DNA of 64,000 bases from Sporosarcina oncorhynchi (lineage in GTDB: Bacteria; Bacillota; Bacilli; Bacillales_A; Planococcaceae). Positions 47,428 to 55,697 of this stretch are shown here, piece after piece (position 1 is the stretch's first letter; each line of letters starts with the position of its first letter). The stretch covers positions 1,732,001-1,796,000 of the forward strand of contig NZ_CP129118.1 of the NCBI RefSeq assembly GCF_033304615.1, written 5' to 3'. The position numbers and the translations under genes were made by a program. The notes below the pieces were generated by a model that saw only the letters and a list, made by a program, of their open reading frames with translations, was not told the origin of the DNA and did not search any database.

Positions 47428-48429
47428 TTACTTCCTTATTTCTACGTGAGCAGTGACAAGTGGTTCATTATCCAAGGAGACTGTCCAAGTCCCTTTACCA
47501 TGGGTTCCTTGACCTCTTGGTATATAGAGCACATGGGATACCCGTTCAATTTCTTTTTTGTTCAAAAGGACGGTAATCGGTTGCTTCAATACACCCGTAG
47601 TCCCGGCTAAAATTTTATATTTACCTTTTTTTGCTACAGTGACCAATTCATAATTGTTAAACGTTTCATTCGCTAAGTGTTCATGGGTATTCCAGTCATT
47701 CCCGTTATTTAACGTGACGACAATGATTTTTTTACCATCTTTTTCGAAATAGGTTGCTAGTGTTCTTCCCGCAGCTTTCGTGAACCCCGTTTTTCCGGCG
47801 ATGACTGTTTTATTAGAATGAATGAGCCGGTGCTTATTCCGCCAACTTCTCACTTCATCACCTTTACGGTATACAAAGTTTTCGGCAGAAGCAATCTTTT
47901 TAAATCGTTCATTCTGCATTGCGTAGTGAAGCATAAGCGCTGTTTCATAGGCTGTGGATAAATGCTTTTCATGATGAAGTCCGGATGGATTCACAAATGT
48001 AGTCTTCTCCAGTCCATAAAAACTCGCTTTATCGTTCATCAAATCGATAAAGCCTTCTACAGAGCCTCCAGCAAATTCAGCCAACGCGAATGCAGCGTCA
48101 TTTCCCGAACGCAACATAAGTCCGTACAGCATTGCTTCACTCTCCATTGATGTACCCTGTTCCAAATAAAGTGAAGAACCTTCTGCTGATGCTGCCTCTG
48201 GTGAAATAAGGATTTCTCCCGAGGAATGTCCACTTTCCAGAAAAGTGAATGCCGTCCAAATCTTTGTCAAGCTCGCTATCGGCAGTTGCATATTTTCATT
48301 TGATCCGTCCAATAATCGGCCGGTATCCGCATCAATTACAGCCCATGCGCTTCCTGGAGCGTCAGCATTTGCTGGAAAAGCCGGCAATAGTAGTGTCAGT
48401 ATAAGGACAACGATGAATGTCCGTTTCAA
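47428..48429 (-). CDS. D-alanyl-D-alanine carboxypeptidase (DacB-like PBP5 family)
   Basis: A 333-residue exported serine peptidase with a signal peptide (about 1-22). Active-site motifs are SLTK (S53, K56), SGN (108-110) and KTG (213-215). B. subtilis has the sporulation enzyme DacB at this place next to spmAB; here only this gene is present, and its role in sporulation is not shown by the sequence. TTG 48429 overlaps the scpB stop by four bases (TTGA), so it is coupled to scpB, which is unusual for a secreted enzyme. Confidence 0.88.
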   Translation of the reverse strand: MKRTFIVVLILTLLLPAFPANADAPGSAWAVIDADTGRLLDGSNENMQLPIASLTKIWTAFTFLESGHSSGEILISPEAASAEGSSLYLEQGTSMESEAMLYGLMLRSGNDAAFALAEFAGGSVEGFIDLMNDKASFYGLEKTTFVNPSGLHHEKHLSTAYETALMLHYAMQNERFKKIASAENFVYRKGDEVRSWRNKHRLIHSNKTVIAGKTGFTKAAGRTLATYFEKDGKKIIVVTLNNGNDWNTHEHLANETFNNYELVTVAKKGKYKILAGTTGVLKQPITVLLNKKEIERVSHVLYIPRGQGTHGKGTWTVSLDNEPLVTAHVEIRK

Positions 48430-49037
48430 TCAGTGTTTCCTCCTTCATCAGATAGGTCAAATGCTTCCTGAAACTTTGTCATAAATAAATCCGTATCCCC
48501 AAAAGGCTCATCATCATCTTCAATCAAAGGTGGTAACATCTCAATCGATTCCAATCCGAATCGATCCAAAAATAAATCGGTTGTCCCGTACAGGATTGGG
48601 CGGCCACTGCTTTCCAACCGACCTTTTTCCATAACGAATCCTTTTGCTATAAGTGTCTGAATCGGACCATCCGATTTGACTCCTCGCAAATCATCAATTT
48701 CCACACGAGTCACTGGCTGCTTGTAAGCGATGATTGCCAAAACTTCAAGCGATGCCTGGGTGATGGAGTTCTTGGACGGGTTTTCGAGCATTCTAAGAAT
48801 ATCGTCTGCATACTCCGCCTTTGTCACAAGACGGTAACTTCCTCCGTACAAGCGCAGTGTGATACCCGAATCATTTCTTGTTTCGTAGTTTACGCGTAAT
48901 TGCTCAAGAGCTATGGCTGTCCCTTCAGATTCCAACTCAAGTAAGATCGATAGTTGCCCTATTGACAGACCATCATCTCCAGCTATGAAGAGGAAGCTCT
49001 CAAGCATCCCAAGTAGTCGTTCATCGATTGGCTCCAT
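48426..49037 (-). CDS. scpB: Segregation and condensation protein ScpB
   Basis: ScpB (203 residues) is a winged-helix (two tandem) partner of ScpA in the SMC complex that organises the chromosome. The conserved ALEVLAIIAYKQPVTRVEID block (about 92-111) is characteristic. ATG 49037 follows AGGAGG; a start at 49058 is not needed. It overlaps scpA by 17 bases and dacB-like gene by four. The acidic C-terminus is normal. Confidence 0.95.
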   Translation of the reverse strand: MEPIDERLLGMLESFLFIAGDDGLSIGQLSILLELESEGTAIALEQLRVNYETRNDSGITLRLYGGSYRLVTKAEYADDILRMLENPSKNSITQASLEVLAIIAYKQPVTRVEIDDLRGVKSDGPIQTLIAKGFVMEKGRLESSGRPILYGTTDLFLDRFGLESIEMLPPLIEDDDEPFGDTDLFMTKFQEAFDLSDEGGNTD

Positions 49038-49785
49038 CAGTGTCCTCCTGTCCGGCAAACACGGTCATTTTCCCGAAATTGCCTTGCTGTTTAACTATAA
49101 TATCTAGTCTTTTCATCAGTTCCAAAAGTGAAAGAAACGTCACAACAAGATCATTGACATCCCCATCTTCAAATAACGATTCAAAGTCACAACTTCCTCC
49201 AATTCTTTCCAATCGTGTCATGATGTCATCCATCTTTTCACTGACGGAAAGTTCGGATCTTAAAATACTTGCTGTTAATGGTGAGCGCAACCTCTTCCGA
49301 TCGAGCATTTTTTGGAAAGCGCCTATTAAGTCAAATACATTCATTTTTTCTTCGGTGTTATTAACGACGACCTCACCAAATTCAGATAAATCTTCAGGAA
49401 GTTTTGTAAAATGGACGGATCGATCCTCTGCTGATTCCTTCAATGTGTGGGCGGCTTCTTTAAACTTCTTATATTCAATCAGTCGGGCAACCAGTTCATC
49501 ACGTGGATCTTCCTCCATTTCAAATTCAGCTTCATGATCAAGCACATCCCCTTCATGAATAGGCAGCAACATTTTGCTTTTGATTTCTATTAATGTTGCA
49601 GCAAGTACGAGGTATTCACTAAGTTCATCAAGTTCCAATACCCGCATCGCATGGAGATGTTCTATGTATTGACTTGTCAGTTCAGACATTGGTATATCAT
49701 AGATATCGATTTCAAGTCTGTTGATTAAATGTAATAATAGATCCAGAGGACCAACAAACGCTTCGAGTTTCACTTTATATGTCAT
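49021..49785 (-). CDS. scpA: Segregation and condensation protein ScpA
   Basis: ScpA (254 residues) is the kleisin that bridges Smc heads and binds ScpB. The N-terminal FVGPLDLLLHLINRLEIDIY block (about 9-28) and the C-terminal winged-helix are typical. ATG 49785 follows GGAGGAACC; the upstream ATG 49806 is not supported. scpA-scpB overlap indicates coupling. Confidence 0.95.
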   Translation of the reverse strand: MTYKVKLEAFVGPLDLLLHLINRLEIDIYDIPMSELTSQYIEHLHAMRVLELDELSEYLVLAATLIEIKSKMLLPIHEGDVLDHEAEFEMEEDPRDELVARLIEYKKFKEAAHTLKESAEDRSVHFTKLPEDLSEFGEVVVNNTEEKMNVFDLIGAFQKMLDRKRLRSPLTASILRSELSVSEKMDDIMTRLERIGGSCDFESLFEDGDVNDLVVTFLSLLELMKRLDIIVKQQGNFGKMTVFAGQEDTDGANR

Positions 49786-49839
49786 AATGGTTCCTCCATA
49801 CTGCATGTATTAAGTATTGTCATTGAAAGGACTGATTGT

Positions 49840-50352
49840 ATGCATCCATATCATCATCCATTGTTCTGTAAGTTTATTGTTTATTTCAACGAAAATCAAG
49901 ATTACTTTGAATGCCATGAAGTATTGGAAGACTATTGGAAGTCCATTCCTGGCTATACAAAAGAGCATCCACTGACAGCTTTCATCCTGTTAGCGACAGG
50001 TATGTATCACTGGAGAAGAGATAATCATAGTGGAGCATATAGAACAATGCTCAAAGCCGAGAGGAGAATGCTGGATTTCGCGTCGCATGGTGAGCTTTAT
50101 ATCGAGGAAATCGATTTTCAGCTATTATTGCAAGACATTCACCAAGCTTTGGAAAACGTGAAGATCGGACATAGTTTTGTTCCATTTAAAATAGCTGTTT
50201 CTTCTAAAACACTAAAGTGTCTTGTCGAAAACTCACCTGGCCAACTTGAACTTCTTCCTGCTAATAGTGATGCTGTCATTCATAAACATATGCTTCGGGA
50301 CCGTTCAGATATTCTTGCTGAACGCGAAAAGAAAAAGGGCAGACCGGATTGA
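49840..50352 (+). CDS. ypuF: DUF309 family protein YpuF
   Basis: A 170-residue soluble protein with the DUF309 motif HEVLEDYWKS near residues 26-35. This family sits between scpA and ribT in B. subtilis; its function is unknown. It is on the plus strand, divergent from scpA. AAAGGAC lies before ATG 49840. The last codons are inside the downstream bidirectional terminator, an efficient use of space. Confidence 0.85.
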   Translation: MHPYHHPLFCKFIVYFNENQDYFECHEVLEDYWKSIPGYTKEHPLTAFILLATGMYHWRRDNHSGAYRTMLKAERRMLDFASHGELYIEEIDFQLLLQDIHQALENVKIGHSFVPFKIAVSSKTLKCLVENSPGQLELLPANSDAVIHKHMLRDRSDILAEREKKKGRPD

Positions 50353-50366
50353 TCTGCCCTTTTTTC
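50332..50366. terminator. Bidirectional terminator between ypuF and ribT
   Basis: Stem AAAAAGGGCAGA / TCTGCCCTTTTTT with a 9-base loop overlaps the 3' ends of two convergent genes. Confidence 0.85.
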
Positions 50367-50737
50367 TATTCCATTTTGGATTCATTGTCATTCTGTTTAC
50401 ACTTTTGCAAGAAAGACTCCGTATCATCGGTGCTTTTACACTCAAGTTCTGGAAACACTTGTCCAATCATGTCTATCATTTCCCTGCCAACGCCTTCACC
50501 TCTAAAGGAAGGATTCACTGCAATGTGCATGACTGTGTAAGTAGTTTCATCCAATGAAATACCAATGATTCCAATAAAGTCTTCGCCCTTTTTCAATAGG
50601 AATAACTGCCAAGATTCATTTTCCTCATATTGATGGACGAGTTCCTGAAGTTTCTTAACGGCTTTTTCCCCCGGCATATAGGAGAGTAAGCCCATGGCTA
50701 TTTTTTCATATGCCTTCTTATATCTTAAAAGTGTCAT
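50366..50737 (-). CDS. ribT: GNAT acetyltransferase RibT
   Basis: A 123-residue GNAT-family protein with the acetyl-CoA-binding element RGEGVGREMI near 79-88. In B. subtilis ribT is the last gene of the rib operon, but here the rib synthesis genes are not next to it. Its acceptor is unknown. AAGGG precedes ATG 50737. The upstream sequence has a possible TTGACG -35 near 50853-50858 but a poor -10. Confidence 0.82.
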   Translation of the reverse strand: MTLLRYKKAYEKIAMGLLSYMPGEKAVKKLQELVHQYEENESWQLFLLKKGEDFIGIIGISLDETTYTVMHIAVNPSFRGEGVGREMIDMIGQVFPELECKSTDDTESFLQKCKQNDNESKME

Positions 50738-50882
50738 TGAAATCCCTTCTTTTCAAAAAAATCCTTAAGTTGCAATGCCGGATAAACTTGAAAAACAGGC
50801 ATTTTCGCTCATTCAAACAATTAAAAGCTTTATAGAATTTATCGTACCCGATACGTCAATCATTTTCAATGATCGGGAAAGT

Positions 50883-50990
50883 TCATTTATTCGGCAATGA
50901 AAAAGGGGCAATAAAGTACCAGTATACGACACCCCAGATAAGCGCTAAGATCACTAGGATTAATAATAGTATCATATTTGGCTTCTTCAT
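50883..50990 (-). CDS. 35-residue membrane peptide, overlapping lysA stop
   Basis: A short ORF starting with ATG 50990, which overlaps the lysA stop as ATGA. The product has a KKPN N-terminus, one strong transmembrane helix (residues 6-23), a WYWYF-like aromatic edge (VYWYF), and a short FSLPNK tail. It is too short for normal gene calls. The overlap suggests translation by coupling to lysA. I do not recognise the family; function unknown. Small helices of this form occur in sporulation and stress proteins. Confidence 0.6.
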   Translation of the reverse strand: MKKPNMILLLILVILALIWGVVYWYFIAPFSLPNK

Positions 50991-52315
50991 GACAATTTAC
51001 CACTATCCGTTTTTTGAAGCGGAATATCAAGTTTGATAATATCTTCATAGGTCTCCCTGCGGACTATGAGCTGATGCTCTCCATCCTCACAGAAGACAAT
51101 TGCCGGTTTAGGGAGGCGGTTGTAATTGCTCGCCATAGAATAAGTGTACGCTCCTGTGCAGAAAACAGCAACGATATCTCCTTCTACCGGTTCTGCAAGA
51201 TACGTATCTTCAATAAGTTTATCACCTGATTCACAGCATTTTCCCGCAATCGTCACTTTATCCAAATGAGGATCCATCATCTTTCCGGCGGAAACAGCAG
51301 TATATTTCGCTCCATAAAGGGCTGGTCTAATATTGTCAGACATCCCGCCATCAACAGCGACATAAGTCCTAGTTCCAGGCACTGTCTTTGTACTGCCGGT
51401 TTTATAAAGTGTTGTCCCTGCATCCCCGACAAGTGAGCGACCAGGTTCGATCCAAATTTCAGGTAAAGGATAATTATGTTCGCGCGTCATGGATAGTACA
51501 ACATTCTCCATTTCCTGAACGTAATCTGAAGGTGGAAGAGGTTTATCTTCGCTCGTATAGCGTATACCGAAACCTCCACCCAGATTAAGAACCGGACAGA
51601 CAAATTTAAACTTTTTTCTCCATTCAACCATTTTCTCCATTAGTGCCTCTGCTGCAAGTCGGAAAGCAGCCGTTTCAAAAATTTGAGAACCGATATGGCA
51701 ATGCATTCCTAAAACAGTTATATAGGGATGGTTAAACAATTTCAAAAAAGCATCATCTGCCTGGCCGTTCTTCAAATCGAAACCGAACTTCGAATCTTCC
51801 TGACCTGTTGTAATATAATCATGTGTTGATGCATTGACACCTGGTGTTACACGCAACAGAACATTCATACTTTGCTGACGAGCTTCTGAAATCTCCTTTA
51901 TTAGTTCTATTTCCAAGAAATTATCGATGACGATGCATCCGATTTTCTCATCAAAAGCGTATTGTAATTCCTCAAAGCTTTTATTGTTTCCATGGAAATG
52001 GATTTTCTCCCGTGGAAAATCTGCCATTACCGCGGTATAAAGTTCGCCCCCAGAGACAACATCCAGCGAGAGATTCATCTGTTTTGCAACCTCATAAATC
52101 GCGATAGAAGAAAATGCTTTGCTCGCATAAGCGACTTGCGCTTTTATGCCCGCCTGCTTGAACGTTTCCTTAAAAGCTTTAGCCCGTTGCCTGAATAACG
52201 CAATATCGTATACAAGCAGCGGTGTTCCATACGTAGTTGCTAATTCTACAGCGTCGACGCCGCCAATTGTCAGATGGCCTAAATTGTTCACAGATTGTGT
52301 TCCGTAAAGATGCAT
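50987..52315 (-). CDS. lysA: Diaminopimelate decarboxylase
   Basis: LysA (442 residues) removes CO2 from meso-diaminopimelate to yield lysine. It is a fold-type III PLP enzyme: the PLP lysine is K66 in AYASKAF, and HCHIGSQI, GGGFGI, EPGRSLVG and the CESGD catalytic Cys are present. ATG 52315 follows GGAGGAATGG; a start at 52354 would be unusual. Downstream of spoVAF as in Bacillus. Confidence 0.97.
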   Translation of the reverse strand: MHLYGTQSVNNLGHLTIGGVDAVELATTYGTPLLVYDIALFRQRAKAFKETFKQAGIKAQVAYASKAFSSIAIYEVAKQMNLSLDVVSGGELYTAVMADFPREKIHFHGNNKSFEELQYAFDEKIGCIVIDNFLEIELIKEISEARQQSMNVLLRVTPGVNASTHDYITTGQEDSKFGFDLKNGQADDAFLKLFNHPYITVLGMHCHIGSQIFETAAFRLAAEALMEKMVEWRKKFKFVCPVLNLGGGFGIRYTSEDKPLPPSDYVQEMENVVLSMTREHNYPLPEIWIEPGRSLVGDAGTTLYKTGSTKTVPGTRTYVAVDGGMSDNIRPALYGAKYTAVSAGKMMDPHLDKVTIAGKCCESGDKLIEDTYLAEPVEGDIVAVFCTGAYTYSMASNYNRLPKPAIVFCEDGEHQLIVRRETYEDIIKLDIPLQKTDSGKLS

Positions 52316-52376
52316 ATTCCATTCCTCCAAGTCATATAGATAAAACTTTATCATATCTCAAAGGTTGGAAGCAATC

Positions 52377-53825
52377 TTATGAAAGCCTATTACGATCAGG
52401 AGATTTTGTAATGAACGGTCTTGGCGAGTCGACCGTCATAGGATATCTTATGAGTATTCTTGTCATTGCTTTTGGAAAGAACGGTACTGCCGGCCATAGA
52501 TAGGGAGTACCCATCGGCTTTAGTGCCGCAAGATAATAAAATAGAGCTACAACACTTAAGAAAAACCCGCTCGCTCCAAAAATCGCTGTAAAAATTAGAA
52601 TGAATAATCGAAAAACCTTGGTTGTGATACTTAATTCATAAGAAGGTATGGCGAATGTGAATATCGCACTGACAGCCACATACAAAATCACTTCGGCGGT
52701 GAAAAGTCCTACATCGATTGCCACTTGTCCAATAACGATTGCCGCTACCAGTCCCATGGCGGTGGACATTGGTGTAGGTGTATGAATTGCTGCCATACGA
52801 AGAACTTCTATCCCTACATCCGCAATAAGTACTTGTATGATCAAAGGAACAGTCCCAGGATCATCCGGTCCGATGAAACTTAGGGATAGCGGTAAATACT
52901 GTTGGTACGTAGACAGTAAATACCAGAGCGGAAGAAGAAAGAGACTTAGCGTAGCCCCTAATAGACGAATCCAGCGGACAAAGGTACCGATGAACGGAGC
53001 CTGCCGATATTCTTCCGCATGTTGCAAATGATGGAATAAGGTCGTCGGAACAAGTATGACAGATGGTGAAGTATCAACGATAATCGCGATATGTCCTTCC
53101 AAAAGATGTGCAGCGCAAATGTCGGGACGTTCTGTATACCTGACGAAAGGCATCGGATGGAAACTTTGTTTAAAGAGAAATTCCTCGAGTGACTTATCTG
53201 TCATCGTCAAGCCGTCGGTCTTAATGTCATCTAACCTTTTCCTAATATAATCCAGATGTTCTTCACTTGCCGCTTCTTTCAAAAATGTAATGGCGACATC
53301 CGTCTTACTGTTCAATGATGTCTGATGCATTTCAAATCGCAGATTCTCGGTTCTGAGTCTTCTTCTGACTAAAGCCGTATTCAGAATGATATTCTCAGTA
53401 AAGCCATCTCTTGCACCTCGAATCACTTTTTCAGTATCAGGTTCCTCAGGCTGTCTGCCTGGATAATTTCTGATATCTCCTATGAAAGTGAACCCATCCG
53501 GAATAACAAAGCCGACTTGCCCACTCAATATATCTGTTAAAAATTTTTCCCTTTCATCTACATCTGATAGCGCATGATAAGGAAAGTATGTCAGAAAATC
53601 AGTAGGGTTTTCGCGATACTCATCCGAATTACGATAGTTCTCCTGCATTTCCGTCAACAGCGATGTGAGCGTCTGCCCGTCTACCAGGCCATTTATATAA
53701 AATAACCCGACAGGCATTCCCCACAGATGGATACTTTTAAATGTGGCATCAAAAGTTTCGTCTATTCCAAATTTGCTTTGGAACCATTCTTCCGCTTCTT
53801 TCACAGATGTGAATAATTTAGCCAT
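52377..53825 (-). CDS. spoVAF: Stage V sporulation protein AF
   Basis: SpoVAF (482 residues) belongs to the GerA A-subunit family: a soluble N-terminal half (about 1-270) with a bipartite fold, and five membrane helices in the C-terminal half. In B. subtilis it is made in the forespore and influences germination with a partner (FigP/YqhR). Here it directly follows sigF; the spoVAA to spoVAEA genes usually between them are absent. GGACGG precedes ATG 53825. Confidence 0.92.
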   Translation of the reverse strand: MAKLFTSVKEAEEWFQSKFGIDETFDATFKSIHLWGMPVGLFYINGLVDGQTLTSLLTEMQENYRNSDEYRENPTDFLTYFPYHALSDVDEREKFLTDILSGQVGFVIPDGFTFIGDIRNYPGRQPEEPDTEKVIRGARDGFTENIILNTALVRRRLRTENLRFEMHQTSLNSKTDVAITFLKEAASEEHLDYIRKRLDDIKTDGLTMTDKSLEEFLFKQSFHPMPFVRYTERPDICAAHLLEGHIAIIVDTSPSVILVPTTLFHHLQHAEEYRQAPFIGTFVRWIRLLGATLSLFLLPLWYLLSTYQQYLPLSLSFIGPDDPGTVPLIIQVLIADVGIEVLRMAAIHTPTPMSTAMGLVAAIVIGQVAIDVGLFTAEVILYVAVSAIFTFAIPSYELSITTKVFRLFILIFTAIFGASGFFLSVVALFYYLAALKPMGTPYLWPAVPFFPKAMTRILIRYPMTVDSPRPFITKSPDRNRLS

Positions 53826-53845
53826 TTATCAATCCGTCCTCGCTA

Positions 53846-54616
53846 TTATGTCAATTCTTCTGGTTGCGCACTCATCCACTCTTTTAACTGTGCCAATATC
53901 TTCTTCTCCAACCTCGAAACCTGGACTTGCGAAATACCGATCCGTTCCGCAATATCGCTTTGTGTACAGTCTAAATAATAGCGCATGTAAATGATTGTCT
54001 GATCTCTCTTATTCAATTTGGACACAACATCACGTAGTGGAATATGATCAAAAAATCTTTCAGACCGTTCATCCTTCAACTGATCCATCAATGTAAGACT
54101 ATCTCCTTCACTTTCATAAAGCTGTTCATGAAGTGAAGCTGGATCCCGCAATGCATCTGATGCGAGAATAATATCATCCACTGTTACTTCCAGAATTTCA
54201 GCTACTTCTGAAATTGAAGGAGATTTTCCATGTTTTTTCACATAATCGTCAGTGGCATGTCTGATTTTAAAACTTAGTTCCCTAATCGATCTGCTTACTT
54301 TAACCATACCGTCATCTCTTAAAAATCGTTGAATTTCTCCAACAATCATAGGTACGGCATAAGTGGAAAATTTCACTTCATAAGACAAATCAAATTTATC
54401 GATTGATTTCATCAATCCAATACAGCCAATCTGAAACAGATCTTCCAAGTCCGCACCACGGGAAGCGAATCGTTGCACGATGGACCAGACAAGCCTTGTA
54501 TTCCCTTCCACCATCATACGCCTAGCTTCTTTATCGCCGTCTTGCGATTGCTGAATAAGGATTCTCATTTTTTCCTGGGACAATAGGGCATCTTGTCTCT
54601 CAACAGACGTATCCAT
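53846..54616 (-). CDS. sigF: Forespore RNA polymerase sigma factor SigF
   Basis: Sigma-F (256 residues) starts forespore gene expression. Regions 2 (about 30-100, DLEDLFQIGCIGLMKSIDKF), 3 and 4 (about 200-250, CTQSDIAERIGISQVQVSRLEK) are intact. It is held by SpoIIAB until SpoIIAA is dephosphorylated. The start follows GAGGTGACCG and lies three bases after spoIIAB. Order spoIIAA-spoIIAB-sigF is the standard operon. Confidence 0.98.
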   Translation of the reverse strand: MDTSVERQDALLSQEKMRILIQQSQDGDKEARRMMVEGNTRLVWSIVQRFASRGADLEDLFQIGCIGLMKSIDKFDLSYEVKFSTYAVPMIVGEIQRFLRDDGMVKVSRSIRELSFKIRHATDDYVKKHGKSPSISEVAEILEVTVDDIILASDALRDPASLHEQLYESEGDSLTLMDQLKDERSERFFDHIPLRDVVSKLNKRDQTIIYMRYYLDCTQSDIAERIGISQVQVSRLEKKILAQLKEWMSAQPEELT

Positions 54617-54619
54617 CGG

Positions 54620-55066
54620 TCACCTCATTCTGCTTGCTTCCGTAACCGGAGAAAACATTTTCTCGAAGCGTACAATCGTTCCGTTTCCTGGAGTCGAATC
54701 TACAGAAAGGTTATCTGAAAAGCTTTCCATAATTGTAAACCCCATACCTGACCGTTCCATAAGAGGTTTGGTCGTGAACATCGGCTCCATAGCCTGTTCG
54801 ACATCAAATATTCCTTCGCCCTGATCTTCTACTGTCATACTCACTTTTGAGCCATCCATCTCAGCATGGATTGTGACAAGACTTTGACCATCGCAATTAT
54901 ATCCATGGATAATGGCATTCGTGACGGCCTCGGATACGATTGTCTTGAATTCCGAGATTTCTTCCAATGTCGGGTCCAGGGGTGTGATAAAACATGTTAA
55001 TGCCATCCTTGCTAACGCTTCGTTCTCTTCAATCGCGACAAATGATAATGTCATTTCATTTCTCAT
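54620..55066 (-). CDS. spoIIAB: Anti-sigma F factor and kinase SpoIIAB
   Basis: SpoIIAB (148 residues) is a GHKL-type kinase that binds sigma-F and phosphorylates SpoIIAA. The N-box SEAVTNAIIHGY (about 40-51) and the G1 DQGEGIFD and G2 RSGMGF segments form the nucleotide pocket. ATG 55066 follows GGAGGGG; it overlaps spoIIAA by 11 bases, a sign of balanced synthesis. Longer reading to 55111 is not supported. Confidence 0.97.
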   Translation of the reverse strand: MRNEMTLSFVAIEENEALARMALTCFITPLDPTLEEISEFKTIVSEAVTNAIIHGYNCDGQSLVTIHAEMDGSKVSMTVEDQGEGIFDVEQAMEPMFTTKPLMERSGMGFTIMESFSDNLSVDSTPGNGTIVRFEKMFSPVTEASRMR

Positions 55067-55406
55067 GCAGTACCCCTCCGATTTCGCCAAGTACACTTTC
55101 GACCGTGCCATGTCTGATAGTTGAAGCCAATCCTGAAAAACTAAAGATTTTCTCCATCGTCGGGGATGGATTCAAAATGAACGTTTCCCCTTTATAAGGT
55201 GCTAAATCGCGCATCCTCCCAAGTATCAAACCAATACCCGCACTATCCATAAATCCGAGTTTACTTAAATTCCAAATAACCGCCTTTACAGTACCTGTAA
55301 ATATCGAAGACGAGATTGTTGAACGGATTTTATTCGCTTCAAGATTATCTAGCTCGCCTGCTAACGTTACTACTACAATATCGCCAACTTGATTAATATC
55401 AGCCAT
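55056..55406 (-). CDS. spoIIAA: Anti-sigma F factor antagonist SpoIIAA
   Basis: SpoIIAA (116 residues) is a STAS-domain protein. When unphosphorylated it frees sigma-F from SpoIIAB. The phosphorylated serine is S55 in GFMDSAGIG. GAGGGAGGG precedes ATG 55406. The operon is read from a sigma-H promoter in B. subtilis; a GTCGAATCA element is seen upstream (near 55490-55500) but the paired -35 box is not convincing. Confidence 0.97.
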   Translation of the reverse strand: MADINQVGDIVVVTLAGELDNLEANKIRSTISSSIFTGTVKAVIWNLSKLGFMDSAGIGLILGRMRDLAPYKGETFILNPSPTMEKIFSFSGLASTIRHGTVESVLGEIGGVLHEK

Positions 55407-55645
55407 GCTGAATCCCTCCCTCTAGCGGAACATTCAACATACTAAGAACAAAACCCTTTTCAACGACAAAACTAGTCACTTCTTACATCTTTCTCTCATG
55501 ATTCGACATACTTGCTCGCCTTTAAAAGCCTTTCCATTTAAAACGCTTTTTACACATACATTGGATAAATAATCCGCAATTAGTCACCAAATAGTTGCAA
55601 GAGTACAGTAGTAATTCAATTGGTATTTAATTCATCGTAAATAAA

Positions 55646-55688
55646 AAAGCCGTTTCATCATCCGTATAATGGATGATGAAATGGCTTT
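55646..55688 (-). terminator. Terminator after pdp
   Basis: An 18-base stem AAAGCCATTTCATCATCC / GGATGATGAAACGGCTTT (one mismatch) with a 7-base loop and T-run on the minus strand, beginning ten bases past the pdp stop. It isolates the pdp transcript from spoIIA. Confidence 0.9.
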
Positions 55689-55697
55689 ACAGTCCTG

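Noticed and set aside
55480-55530. Sigma-H promoter for spoIIA
   Set aside because: A GAATCA-type -10 is present, but no -35 box is at the proper 11-12 base distance, so it was not listed as a feature.
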